Shown here piece by piece: positions 15,032-22,752 of a stretch of 24,746 nucleotides of DNA. Every line of letters starts with the position of its first letter. Within the stretch, counting starts at the first letter, position 1. The notes below the pieces were generated by a model. That model saw nothing but the letters and a program-made list of their open reading frames with translations, was not told the origin of the DNA and searched no databases. A program made the translations under genes and the position numbers. Source of the stretch: an uncultured Desulfobacterium sp. (GTDB taxonomy: Bacteria; Desulfobacterota; Desulfobacteria; Desulfobacterales; Desulfobacteraceae); NCBI GenBank assembly GCA_937124525.1, contig CAKZLA010000409.1:1-24746 (forward strand), given 5' to 3'.

Positions 15032-16669
15032 CTATTTCAAATGGGTTATAAAATCAGGAACGGTCACTGCCAGCCGGACCCTGTCCTTGAGCATTTTACC
15101 CTGATCTTCATACTCTGCGGTAACAGCGATGAGGCCAACACCTTCGCGGTTCTGTTTTCTGGTCTTTATGGGACCATAGGTGGTAACAGGAGTATAAAGT
15201 CCGTTGGATATGGATGTATTCAGGTATTGCAGATCATCATCGTCTTCCCGGGTTTTTTCTTCTTCCAACGCCCATTTGGCATTGATCGGATCCAGAACCA
15301 GGTCATCTTCTGTTCCTTGTTGACCATCTTTGCCAAAATAAATTCCCCGGGCCACAAATTGAACTCCCTGGGGGGGATAGGCAGCTCCGCTGCTGACCCT
15401 GGCCCTTCCGATCCGGGGCGAAATGCTTATAGCATCTATCTTGTCAAAAATTTTAAGTCCCTTAAATTGAAGTCCCTTCACACTGACCGTAGCCAGCCCG
15501 ATCTTTGCCCCCGCAGCCACGGTCACACGGCAGACAATCCCGGAAGAATTACTTTTCAATATCTTTGTAATTGCAATACTGGGATCAGAAAATTTAATAT
15601 CATCCGTTGAAATGTTGTCAAAAAGCCCCACACCCACCATGGTGAAAGTTTGTTCTTCATCCAGAAGCACTCTCAATGACTGGGGAAAAGCAGCTATTAT
15701 CTTTGGGGACCCCGAGGACTTATAAAACGCCTCATTGCCGTATGCGTTGGAATCCTGGACAACCGTCCACCATTTTCCGGCAAATCCCATGGTATCGACA
15801 TCCAGATCAAAAACACCTTCAACTCTTCCGGTAAGGGGGGTGGGTGCCATGGCATATCGCAAATGATATTCACTGAAAAGAGTGCCTTCTCCTGTGGTGG
15901 AGATGGTAAAACCGCTTTGATATTGGACCGTTTTTTCTATTAAATATTCATCTTCCCCTTTGGCAGGGTTGGGAGAAACGCTATAGGTTCCATGGTAATA
16001 ACCCATACCGGGCTGGTATCCGGCCACCGTCCACGATCCTGTCAAGTCCTGGTCTTTTCTGTTCTTGATCCAGTCTTTGTACTCCTGGGTATCAAAGGCA
16101 AAACGCCCTGCCAGGTGTTCATTCAGGGCCTTTGACTCCTTTTTCCAGTCCATTTCACGCATCTGGGGAACCACCGTGGGATAATATCCCAAATGAAGGT
16201 TGCGGATATCCTCCCATTGGTCCTGGACCATTCTATGGGATGCAATTTTACCATAGGTGTGACATCTCACACAGGCCGTATAAATTCTGACGTCCAGATC
16301 ATTCTTAGGAATTTCTCTGTATTGACTGTTTTCATCACTGAAAATATAAGCGATTTCCCTGGATTCTTTGGGGGTAAGGCAGAGTGTTTTACCCAATTCC
16401 TTTACCACAGGGTAGAAATCTTCATCGTCCATCTGGGCGCTGTTCAGGCGAATCATTCGATCCACAACCACTTTCCACTCTTCCGTGCTCTTTCTGGTCC
16501 CTTCAATCACTTCCAGGCGCCCCTGGGGATCGGGCTTATGACAAGCCGCACATTTTTGTCTGACAATGGAATTATCCCCGAAAAGGACATCTCCATAGGC
16601 CATGGACCCTGTAAACCAACAGATGCCCAATAAAATAAAAATCATACTCAACGGACTTAATCTTCTCAT
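15032..16669 (-). CDS. qhpA: QHNDH alpha subunit, diheme cytochrome c
   Basis: The product has 545 residues with a signal peptide (about 1-26, A-Y-G/D) and two haem c motifs near the N-terminus, C40-A-A-C-H44 and C133-V-R-C-H137. The C-terminal two thirds are beta-rich, as in the later domains of the QHNDH alpha subunit. The two haems take electrons from CTQ after oxidation of a primary amine to aldehyde and ammonia, and pass them to another cytochrome in the periplasm. It is the first gene of the qhpADCB unit; AGGA lies shortly before the ATG. The 620-bp region upstream (16670-17289) carries the 128-bp inverted-repeat element at 17150-17277 and presumably the promoter. No AraC-type regulator (qhpR) is in the window. 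Confidence 0.93.
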   Translation of the reverse strand: MRRLSPLSMIFILLGICWFTGSMAYGDVLFGDNSIVRQKCAACHKPDPQGRLEVIEGTRKSTEEWKVVVDRMIRLNSAQMDDEDFYPVVKELGKTLCLTPKESREIAYIFSDENSQYREIPKNDLDVRIYTACVRCHTYGKIASHRMVQDQWEDIRNLHLGYYPTVVPQMREMDWKKESKALNEHLAGRFAFDTQEYKDWIKNRKDQDLTGSWTVAGYQPGMGYYHGTYSVSPNPAKGEDEYLIEKTVQYQSGFTISTTGEGTLFSEYHLRYAMAPTPLTGRVEGVFDLDVDTMGFAGKWWTVVQDSNAYGNEAFYKSSGSPKIIAAFPQSLRVLLDEEQTFTMVGVGLFDNISTDDIKFSDPSIAITKILKSNSSGIVCRVTVAAGAKIGLATVSVKGLQFKGLKIFDKIDAISISPRIGRARVSSGAAYPPQGVQFVARGIYFGKDGQQGTEDDLVLDPINAKWALEEEKTREDDDDLQYLNTSISNGLYTPVTTYGPIKTRKQNREGVGLIAVTAEYEDQGKMLKDRVRLAVTVPDFITHLK

Positions 16670-17149
16670 GAATCCTTTCTCCTTAAAGATTAAAAATGTT
16701 TAAATTACAACAAATATGCAACCCAGAGAAAGCTCTCCAACCATGGAGACGACATGACAATTTTTTCTGGTATCTTTGAGTTGCAATCAGGTCATAAACC
16801 GTTATAAACATTTATTTGCCAGGCTTAAAGGAAGATATGCCGATCCATTTTTTTCTTTTCTTAATCCCCATTATTACAATACAACAATCATTTCATACGC
16901 CACATTGAAATAATAAATTGTGAATAGGGATGGTAGCTTTGCAGGCAAATTATTGTTAATACGGCAAATGGCAGGCCGGGTGTTCTTATAAAAAGAAACA
17001 ACTCCATATAACACATTGCCTCCTCCCCGTGAAGTGCAAATCTACAATCCACTGAAAACAGAGAAAAAAAGTGTGGCAGATCAAAATCATGGAAAATGTG
17101 CAGAGATTCTAATGTCAAATATTGAGCAAAACAACCTTTTTAAGGTCAA

Positions 17150-17277
17150 AATACCTTCGCCAACTTCAAAACAGATTTGAAATTTAATAATCAAACACTA
17201 TATATTGTGGCAATACTGGTAATGTAATCACAATATAGGCACTAAAATTTAAGCAAAAGAAAATTGGCGAAGGTATT
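17150..17277. repeat. 128-bp imperfect palindrome, MITE-like
   Basis: The ends are a perfect 14-bp inverted repeat, AATACCTTCGCCAA (17150-17163) and TTGGCGAAGGTATT (17264-17277); the inside is partly palindromic as well, with TATATTGTG facing CACAATATA. Flanks AAGGTCAA and AAGTCAA are near-identical, possibly a target duplication with one lost base. It lies between the MFS gene and qhpA. It could instead be a regulatory region for qhpA. I see nothing else clear in 16670-17149. Confidence 0.55.
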
Positions 17278-17289
17278 AAGTCAAGATAC

Positions 17290-18453
17290 CTATTTATTAT
17301 GAACCGGCTGAATAAAGGGCCTGTTGCGAATTCCCAACCAGAGCACGCCTCCCAGAACGCCGGTGGCGGCCATCAACATGCCCAGGATGGGTATCAGGGA
17401 GCCTGTTTCCCCTGATACCAGAAAAATCCCCAGGCTTCCCATGACCATACCCATGCAGTTGATGAGCGCCGATGCAGACCCGCTGTCAAATTCCTGTTGC
17501 TCCAGCATCAGATGGGTGGAAGGCGGGCGCATGGCCGTGATGACCAGGGTGGCCGGGGCCATGGCCAGGGCAAATATAAGGTAATGGCGCTGTCCGGCAA
17601 AGACCATGACCATACCGCACAATGCCATGACCCAGAAACAGATGGAAATCATGTCCTGTCCGGGAATATTCCTGGAAAGCTTAACATAGATAAAGGGGCC
17701 TGCCATGGCACAAAGGGAATTGATGGAAAACACAATACTAAAAGCCTGCTCGCTTAAGCCAAATTCCTGGATATAGATATAAGCCGAGGCAGAGATAAAC
17801 CCCAACATGGGCATGACCACAATGGAAAAGATAAAAAGCAGGAATGAAAACCCGGGATTTTTCATCACCACGATCAAACGGCCCAGGGAGTTCAGGGTGG
17901 AGCCTGGATACTTCTGGGGCAGGCTCTCCTCCAACAGAAAGGTGGCCAAAAAGGCCAGGATTCCCATACCGGCCAGAACCCAGAAGATGGCCCGCCAGGA
18001 GACAAACTTGAGTAGAAAGGCACCCACCAGTGGTGCGACCACAGGGGCTGCGATCACCAGGCTCATGACCACTGCCAGAACAGTTTCCCGTTTCCTGCCA
18101 CTGTAAATGTCCTTGACAATGGCAGTGGACACGGCGGTGGAGGCCCCGCCGCCCACAGCCTGGAGTGCCCTGAAGATAATCAGGTGATCAACATCCTTTG
18201 CCAGGGCACAGATCACGCTTGCCAAGGTGTAGATGACAAGGCCGATAAAGAGGACGGGTTTGCGCCCGTACTTCTCGCTTAGAGGACCCCAGATCAGGAT
18301 GGAGAGGGCAAAACAGATAAAAAAAAGGCTCAGGGTCAAGTTGAGCCGGGCCTGGGTGGTGGCCAGGGAAATGACCATCTGGGGCAGGGCTGGCAGGTAT
18401 AGGTCGGTGGAAAGGGGGGGAAAACTGCTGAGAAGGGCCAGAACAAGCAGCAT
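17290..18453 (-). CDS. Bcr/CflA-type MFS efflux transporter
   Basis: The product has 387 residues with about 12 membrane spans. The opening F-P-P-L-S-T-D-L-Y-L-P-A-L-P and the loop motif G-P-L-S-E-K-Y-G-R-K-P are typical of the Bcr/CflA drug-resistance group (DHA1), proton-driven exporters of the inner membrane. The ATG at 18453 has no well-spaced ribosome binding site (GGAG is only one base away). The frame is open for about 23 more codons upstream without an ATG, so translation may start at a non-standard codon further out. It is on the same strand as qhpA and upstream of it with a gap of 620 bp, so co-transcription is not assured. A link to amines cannot be shown from sequence. Confidence 0.8.
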   Translation of the reverse strand: MLLVLALLSSFPPLSTDLYLPALPQMVISLATTQARLNLTLSLFFICFALSILIWGPLSEKYGRKPVLFIGLVIYTLASVICALAKDVDHLIIFRALQAVGGGASTAVSTAIVKDIYSGRKRETVLAVVMSLVIAAPVVAPLVGAFLLKFVSWRAIFWVLAGMGILAFLATFLLEESLPQKYPGSTLNSLGRLIVVMKNPGFSFLLFIFSIVVMPMLGFISASAYIYIQEFGLSEQAFSIVFSINSLCAMAGPFIYVKLSRNIPGQDMISICFWVMALCGMVMVFAGQRHYLIFALAMAPATLVITAMRPPSTHLMLEQQEFDSGSASALINCMGMVMGSLGIFLVSGETGSLIPILGMLMAATGVLGGVLWLGIRNRPFIQPVHNK

Positions 18454-18482
18454 GCTCCGGTCTGAAAGTTTTTTTTGATTGA

Positions 18483-18668
18483 TGTTGTGTCTTTTCCGTT
18501 CTTGACACTGATTGTGTGTTGGTTAAAGATAAGAACATAGAACTTGAATATTTTTTGTCAAACCCCAAGCAGTTACGCAACCCCACCCTATTGGTGGAGC
18601 GTAATTTCATGGTCCATCAGTTCCAGAAGGTGGTTGAAATCAAGGGGATTCCAAATGGGCAGGAATAA
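18483..18668 (+). pseudogene. Open frame without start, possible gene remnant
   Basis: This plus-strand frame reads through about 60 codons to a TAA at 18666-18668 and has protein-like composition, for example E-L-E-Y-F-L-S-N-P-K-Q-L-R-N-P-T-L-L-V-E. There is no ATG near its beginning and no ribosome binding site. I do not recognise the family. It may be the tail of a lost gene upstream of the cupin, or chance. It overlaps the presumed promoter region of the divergent MFS gene. Confidence 0.2.
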
Positions 18669-18695
18669 GCCTTTTCATAAAAACAGGAGGAGCAG

Positions 18696-19091
18696 TTGAA
18701 GGAAAGTATTAAACACCAAAGTCTGAGCGATGAGTTTTATACACCTGAACGATGTTATATTACCGAATTATCCAACACACCCGATGACCCCGAAATATCC
18801 ATTGCCAGGGCCAGGGTGGCACCCGGAATTACCACTTGCTGGCACCGACTCCGGGAGACTGTCGAGCGTTATTATATCGTCCATGGCAGGGGACAGGTGG
18901 AAGTGGGCCAACTGTCCCCCAGGGAGGTCGGACCCGGTGATATTGTTCTGATTCCTCCCATGTGTCCCCAACGCATCACCAACATCGGCGTGACAGATTT
19001 GATATTCCTTGCCATCTGCACCCCCCGTTTTTCCGATGATGTCTATGAAGACATGGAAAAAACCCCGGGCGATAATAACACGCCCGGCTGA
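18696..19091 (+). CDS. Cupin-domain protein with degenerate metal site
   Basis: The product has 131 residues forming a single cupin barrel. Motif 1 is seen in P-G-I-T-T-C-W-H-R-L-R-E-T-V-E-R-Y-Y-I and motif 2 in P-G-D-I-V-L-I-P-P-M-C-P-Q-R-I-T-N. The second His of the H-x-H pair is Leu and the His of motif 2 is Gln, so two of the usual metal ligands are missing. It may bind a small molecule without a metal; no function can be named. The start is TTG at 18696, chosen for a perfect AGGAGG five bases upstream. A hairpin with a 7-bp stem (19065-19087) overlaps its stop codon and may help end transcription. Confidence 0.8.
   Translation: MKESIKHQSLSDEFYTPERCYITELSNTPDDPEISIARARVAPGITTCWHRLRETVERYYIVHGRGQVEVGQLSPREVGPGDIVLIPPMCPQRITNIGVTDLIFLAICTPRFSDDVYEDMEKTPGDNNTPG
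19065..19087 (+). terminator. GC-rich hairpin at the end of the cupin gene
   Basis: CCGGGCG (19065-19071) pairs with CGCCCGG (19081-19087) around a 9-base loop, across the last codons of the cupin gene. A T run comes only about 15-20 bases later, so it is a weak terminator candidate. Confidence 0.35.
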
Positions 19092-19235
19092 TCCTTGATT
19101 AATTTTTCCCAGCATTTTTTCAGAACCGCACCCCTGTCCATCTCCACAGTGTACCCTTTAAGTGGCACTTTAAAAGTAGACCGAGTTCATGGTTTTTGCC
19201 GCATCCAGAAAAAAAGTTTCCCAAAGAAAATCGGG

Positions 19236-19337
19236 CATCCTTCATACCACCCCAAAAGTACTTTACACTGTTTTGGGAATAATGCTCTGAAAATGGGGTT
19301 ATTGCTCCAACAAGTGTAAACTGGAAAATGAAGGATG
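19236..19337. repeat. 102-bp inverted-repeat element between convergent genes
   Basis: CATCCTTCAT (19236-19245) faces ATGAAGGATG (19328-19337), and an inner imperfect stem of about 20 bp (starting near ACTTTACACTG and ending near GTGTAAACTGG) lies between. It sits between the convergent cupin and YceI genes, so it may act as a two-way terminator; its size also resembles the small MITEs in the window. I found no target duplication. Confidence 0.45.
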
Positions 19338-19348
19338 TCGAAAGTTGT

Positions 19349-19951
19349 CTATTTTTTATCCACAGCTTCGATGGAAATGCTAACCTGAACCATGTCTCCC
19401 ACTACGCCCATTTTAAAGAACTTTCCAGTGCCCACCCCAAAATCAAGACGGTTGATGGAAAAGGCGGTGTCAAACCCAATGACCTCTTCTTTCTTGTTAA
19501 ACGGACTGGGGGTGACACCGTGGAAAGTAAAGGGAATCTCCATTGACTTACTGGTCTCTTTCAGAGTCATGGTTCCCACCATCACGTAATCCTTGCCCCC
19601 CTTATGAAGGATTTTCTCCGATTTAAAATGCATATCAGGAAACGTGCTTGCAGAGAAAAAATCATTGGACCGAAGATGGGTATCCCTCTTGCCGTTGGCG
19701 GTGTTGATACTGTTGACTTTAACGGTAAAGTCAAAACCGCTGTGGGCCAAATCATGGGGATCAAAGGCAATCTTTCCCTCAAAATCGGAAAAATGGCCCC
19801 ACACAGTGGAAAAAATGTGCTTCACACCAAACTGAATCGTGGTGTGATTGACGTCAATGGTCCAGTCCCGGCCCAGGGCCGGGGAAGATCCTATGGATAC
19901 AAGCAACATCAAGATAAACAGTGTGTGTACAATCAAAATATTTCTTTTCAT
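19349..19951 (-). CDS. YceI-family periplasmic protein
   Basis: The product has 200 residues with a signal peptide (hydrophobic 4-25, cleavage near A-L-G). The mature part has the YceI lipocalin-like pattern: W-T-I-D-V-N-H-T-T-I-Q-F-G-V-K-H near the start, R-D-T-H-L-R-S-N-D-F-F near the middle and F-S-I-N-R-L-D-F-G-V-G near the end. YceI proteins bind long isoprenoid or lipid chains in the periplasm. It follows the haem b membrane protein gene by 33 bp on the same strand; YceI/cytochrome b561-type pairs are common, and a role in quinone-linked redox traffic is often supposed. The exact ligand is unknown. Confidence 0.9.
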   Translation of the reverse strand: MKRNILIVHTLFILMLLVSIGSSPALGRDWTIDVNHTTIQFGVKHIFSTVWGHFSDFEGKIAFDPHDLAHSGFDFTVKVNSINTANGKRDTHLRSNDFFSASTFPDMHFKSEKILHKGGKDYVMVGTMTLKETSKSMEIPFTFHGVTPSPFNKKEEVIGFDTAFSINRLDFGVGTGKFFKMGVVGDMVQVSISIEAVDKK

Positions 19952-19984
19952 TATAATCTCCTTTGTTGTCTGGTTTATGTTCCC

Positions 19985-20635
19985 TTACCTTTTGAAAAAT
20001 CGACGGTGATAAATACGTAAAAAAAGCAAAACAGCACCCCCACCAACCAGAAACAAGCCAGCCCGTGGCCATCCGGTGCTGAAGGATTCACTGACAAACA
20101 GAATATGAACAAAGAGAAAAAGAACAATCACCGGCGTCAGCCAGCGATGAAGGCCCTGCCAGGTGTTCCGTGAAATTCCAAGGCCCGATTGCCACACAGA
20201 AATAATCACCACCCCCAGAATCAGCAAAACCAGCCCCATCCCCACAAACTCCGGCCAATATCGTTTTTCAAAGGGGAAAAAGGTGAAATTTTCAGCTGCC
20301 ATTATGAAAAATGGATGCAGTATCACCAGCACCGCGATGAGTTTGCCGCTGATACGGTGGAATCGATAAAGCCCTTTCAAGGAAAACAGGTTTTCAAGAA
20401 ATTGAAATCGGGAAATATGGAGGGCCTGGGAAAACATCAGCAAAGCCCCGATGGGGCCCATCACCTTGCCGGTACGGAGAAAAATCTTATCCATTCCCAT
20501 TTTATAATAAAGGGAGGGGGATTCAAACAAAAAGGGAATGCTGGCTGCAACCGCCATCAAAACGACCCCACCAGCAAGCACACCGATCTGTAATATTATG
20601 CGGGACCATTTTTTAATCTCAGGGGTTTGTTTCAT
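19985..20635 (-). CDS. Ferric-reductase-like haem b membrane protein
   Basis: The product has about 216 residues from the ATG at 20635, which has AAGGAGG five bases upstream; the longer frame from 20710 is less likely. There are about six membrane spans. Two pairs of His, each separated by 13 residues, are visible: in F-H-R-I-S-G...I-L-H-P and in L-H-R-W-L-T...F-V-H. This is the haem-binding pattern of ferric-reductase-like transmembrane domains. No flavin or NAD domain follows, so it is the membrane part only, as in MsrQ or b561-type partners. It heads a two-gene unit with yceI. Confidence 0.82.
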   Translation of the reverse strand: MKQTPEIKKWSRIILQIGVLAGGVVLMAVAASIPFLFESPSLYYKMGMDKIFLRTGKVMGPIGALLMFSQALHISRFQFLENLFSLKGLYRFHRISGKLIAVLVILHPFFIMAAENFTFFPFEKRYWPEFVGMGLVLLILGVVIISVWQSGLGISRNTWQGLHRWLTPVIVLFLFVHILFVSESFSTGWPRAGLFLVGGGAVLLFLRIYHRRFFKR

Positions 20636-20882
20636 GGCTGCCTCCTTGGTAAACACCAACAAATTGATGCCAAACCTGGCCAGTCCGGGTATCTGATAGC
20701 TTGATGGCACCAGTCCTTGAATCAGCTCCTGTCACACAATGAACCAGTTTTTAACCAATAACAAGCCTGGCGACTTCCAGATATTAGAATCTAAGACATG
20801 TTATTGTGATATACAAGGCGTTGTGGGGAAAAGGAAGGTTATTTCCTTTTTTCTTGACTTTGATTCGAATAAATCGGCGACT

Positions 20883-21047
20883 CAACTTAAAGCGGAACAC
20901 TTCAAAGTGTAGCTCATATGTCACTCTATTGATTTTATAGGAATGATAAAAATATATTCTTTTAAATCAGTATAATAAGTGCGTCATAAAATCACAACGA
21001 TGGATCATCCCTGCGTCATGTCATAAAAAGTGTCCCGCTTTATGTTG
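20883..21047. repeat. 165-bp inverted-repeat element
   Basis: The ends are a 20-bp inverted repeat with two mismatches, CAACTTAAAGCGGAACACTT (20883-20902) facing its complement at 21028-21047. The interior is AT-rich with no frame. It looks like another MITE, but I see no target duplication. The gap 20711-21218 otherwise holds the promoter and leader of the next gene, and a short AAAGGAA/TTCCTTT hairpin near 20830-20855. Confidence 0.45.
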
Positions 21048-21077
21048 GTAGCCCCCTCTCATCAATGCAAAAAAACA

Positions 21078-21106
21078 TTGACATTCTCATTAAGAGCATT
21101 TACTCT
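21078..21106 (+). promoter_or_regulatory. Candidate sigma-70 promoter
   Basis: TTGACA (21078-21083), a 17-base spacer and TACTCT (21101-21106) precede the MvhD-like gene by about 110 bases. The -10 box is only a partial match to TATAAT. Confidence 0.4.
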
Positions 21107-21121
21107 TGACTCCGCTTATAC

Positions 21122-21195
21122 AAAGGCGTATTGGCAAAATTAAAAGAAAACAGAGGCGTTTTCCCAAATCATAACTGGGTAGGCGCCTTTTTTTT
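21122..21195 (+). promoter_or_regulatory. Possible attenuator in the leader of the MvhD-like gene
   Basis: A hairpin (AGGCG at 21154-21158 with CGCCT at 21184-21188, plus an inner CCCA/TGGG stem) is followed by eight T (21188-21195), as in an intrinsic terminator. It lies between the candidate promoter and the start codon at 21219, that is in front of the gene. An upstream AAAGGCG (21122-21128) could pair with the same CGCCTTT and prevent the hairpin. I do not recognise a known riboswitch class. Confidence 0.4.
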
Positions 21196-21218
21196 ATTTT
21201 AAATTTGGGAATAAAAAT

Positions 21219-21623
21219 ATGAATATCCATAAAATTCCAAAGATTACCCTATTTCATTGCTTAAACTCTTTTGAAGAAACAGCTTCAATATTCGATGGTT
21301 GCCAGGTCAAAATTATTAAAATGGCCTGCGCCTCAATGACAAAAGACATTCAACTTCTAAAGGCTTTTGAAGCAGGAGCAGACGCTGTCCTGGTGCTGGC
21401 ATGCCTTGAAAAAGCCTGCCGTTATGCCGAAGGCAGTATCAGAGCCAGGAAACGGGTTGAATATGTAAAAACCATTTTAAATGAGATTGGAATGGATGGC
21501 AGACGTTTAAACATATTCAACACAACGGCAAAAGATAGCGGAACCATTAGAGATATTATCCAAAAAACAATATTGGAAATTGAAAAAATTGGCCCGAACC
21601 CAGCTTTAAACCATTTCAATTAA
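21219..21623 (+). CDS. MvhD-like iron-sulfur protein (hydrogenase/heterodisulfide reductase type)
   Basis: The product has 134 residues. The segment M-A-C-A-S-M-T-K-D-I-Q-L-L-K-A-F-E-A-G-A-D-A-V-L-V-L-A-C-L-E-K-A-C-R-Y-A-E-G-S matches the core of MvhD/FlpD, where the pattern is C...GADGVLV.GC...C. Cysteines at 14, 28, 37, 62 and 67 may hold a 2Fe-2S cluster. MvhD hands electrons between a dehydrogenase and the HdrA flavoprotein. In acetogens and sulfate reducers mvhD-like genes sit near metVF and hdr genes, and metV/metF follow here. A GGGAA site lies 8 bases before the ATG. It is separated from metV by 460 bp holding a large hairpin element. Confidence 0.78.
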   Translation: MNIHKIPKITLFHCLNSFEETASIFDGCQVKIIKMACASMTKDIQLLKAFEAGADAVLVLACLEKACRYAEGSIRARKRVEYVKTILNEIGMDGRRLNIFNTTAKDSGTIRDIIQKTILEIEKIGPNPALNHFN

Positions 21624-21724
21624 TTTCATCCCATAGATGAGCCTGTTGATTTAAAGACGATTTTATTCTGGTTCGATTTTATCGTCCAACGACACAACAT
21701 AAGGTTAAAAATGGTACTATACCG

Positions 21725-21900
21725 CCCCCTACTGGCGATGGGGCTGGCCCGGGACCGTCGCGGCCCTTTTGCCCTGCCGGTCTAAAGCACAGAAACTGCG
21801 GGCAAGCTCCTCAAACAATCTGTGCTTCTTAACGCCCGGCAGGGCAAAGGGGCTGATCGCCTTTGGATCCCAATGGGCCAGCCCCATCGCCAGTAGGGGG
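21725..21900. repeat. 176-bp long hairpin element
   Basis: The outer arms are a perfect 26-bp inverted repeat (21725-21750 and 21875-21900, containing CTGGCGATGGGGCTGG). Inside are a 17-bp stem with one mismatch (21764-21780 and 21836-21852, core TGCCCTGCCGG) and an 8-bp stem AGCACAGA / TCTGTGCT (21786-21793 and 21819-21826). It is far more GC-rich than its surroundings. It occupies most of the 21624-22083 gap between the MvhD-like gene and metV, and would fold strongly in the transcript. It could be a repeat family, a mobile element or an RNA processing signal. Nothing else is evident in that gap. Confidence 0.75.
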
Positions 21901-22083
21901 CTCTGCTGTCGGTACTTTGCTGAGAGCAAGACACCTCATAATAGACAAGAATGGTGCTTAAAATATAAAAGTCGCGAATTAATCAACAGGATTATTAATT
22001 AAAACCGAAAATATTATGACGTCATAGTCTTGCATTAATATAGTCTTTTTTCCAACCTTATATTCATGAAATGGAGTCAACTA

Positions 22084-22752
22084 ATGATAACCGGTAGTCA
22101 AAAGCCCATTAAAGAGATCATTGAACTTTTGGAGCCTTATAAAAAAGTTTTAATTCTTGGTTGCGGAACCTGTGTAAAAACCTGTTTTGCCGGTGGCGAA
22201 GACGAGGTAGGCGTTCTTGGGGCGGCCCTGAGGCTCAGTTTTAAACAAATGTCCAGACCCGTTGAAATAGAAGAGCTGACCATCGAGCGCCAATGCGAAA
22301 ATGAATTTATTCAGGAAGCATCGTCGGGCATTGCCAGAAACGATGTAGTCCTTTCCCTTGCCTGTGGAGCAGGCGTTCAGGCCATGGCAAAACGATTTCC
22401 AGAACAAGCGGTATTGCCCGGGGTGAATACCACATTTATCGGCATCCAGGAAAGTCCCGGTATTTTCACCGAAGAATGCTCTGGATGCGGAGATTGCAGC
22501 CTTGCCGTATTTGGAGGGATCTGCCCCATTACCCGGTGCGCCAAGAAATTGCTCAACGGCCCCTGCGGTGGCTCCCAGAACGGGGTGTGTGAAATTGATC
22601 CCAATACCCCCTGCGCCTGGCACCTGATCATTGAACGGTTGACCACACTTGGGCAATTGTCTAACCTGAAAACCTATATCCCTCCAAAAAACTGGGACAC
22701 CAGTCTTGCCGGCGGCCCCAGAAAACTGGTCAGGGAGGACCATATCATATGA
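22084..22752 (+). CDS. metV: MetV, methylenetetrahydrofolate reductase zinc/Fe-S partner
   Basis: The product has 222 residues from the ATG at 22084, which has GGAG 7 bases upstream; another ATG at 22066 is less well placed. Cysteine-rich motifs are G-C-G-T-C-V-K-T-C near the N-terminus, C-S-G-C-G-D-C and C-P-I-T-R-C in the middle, and G-P-C-G-G-S...G-V-C-E...P-C-A-W near the end, the signature of the MTHFR C-terminal/MetV family. MetV forms a complex with MetF in the methyl branch of the Wood-Ljungdahl pathway, interconverting methylene- and methyl-tetrahydrofolate. In a sulfate reducer this would probably run in the oxidative direction. It overlaps metF by four bases (ATGA). Confidence 0.88.
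   Translation: MITGSQKPIKEIIELLEPYKKVLILGCGTCVKTCFAGGEDEVGVLGAALRLSFKQMSRPVEIEELTIERQCENEFIQEASSGIARNDVVLSLACGAGVQAMAKRFPEQAVLPGVNTTFIGIQESPGIFTEECSGCGDCSLAVFGGICPITRCAKKLLNGPCGGSQNGVCEIDPNTPCAWHLIIERLTTLGQLSNLKTYIPPKNWDTSLAGGPRKLVREDHII

Noticed and set aside
15041..15610. 189-codon plus-strand frame inside qhpA
   Set aside because: Antisense shadow of the alpha subunit gene.
16888..17118. 76-codon minus-strand frame upstream of qhpA
   Set aside because: No ribosome binding site, no recognisable pattern and composition like non-coding sequence.
21725..21900. Large hairpin as an integron attC site
   Set aside because: No integrase is in the window, the neighbours are not cassette-like, and the arms are too long and too perfectly paired.
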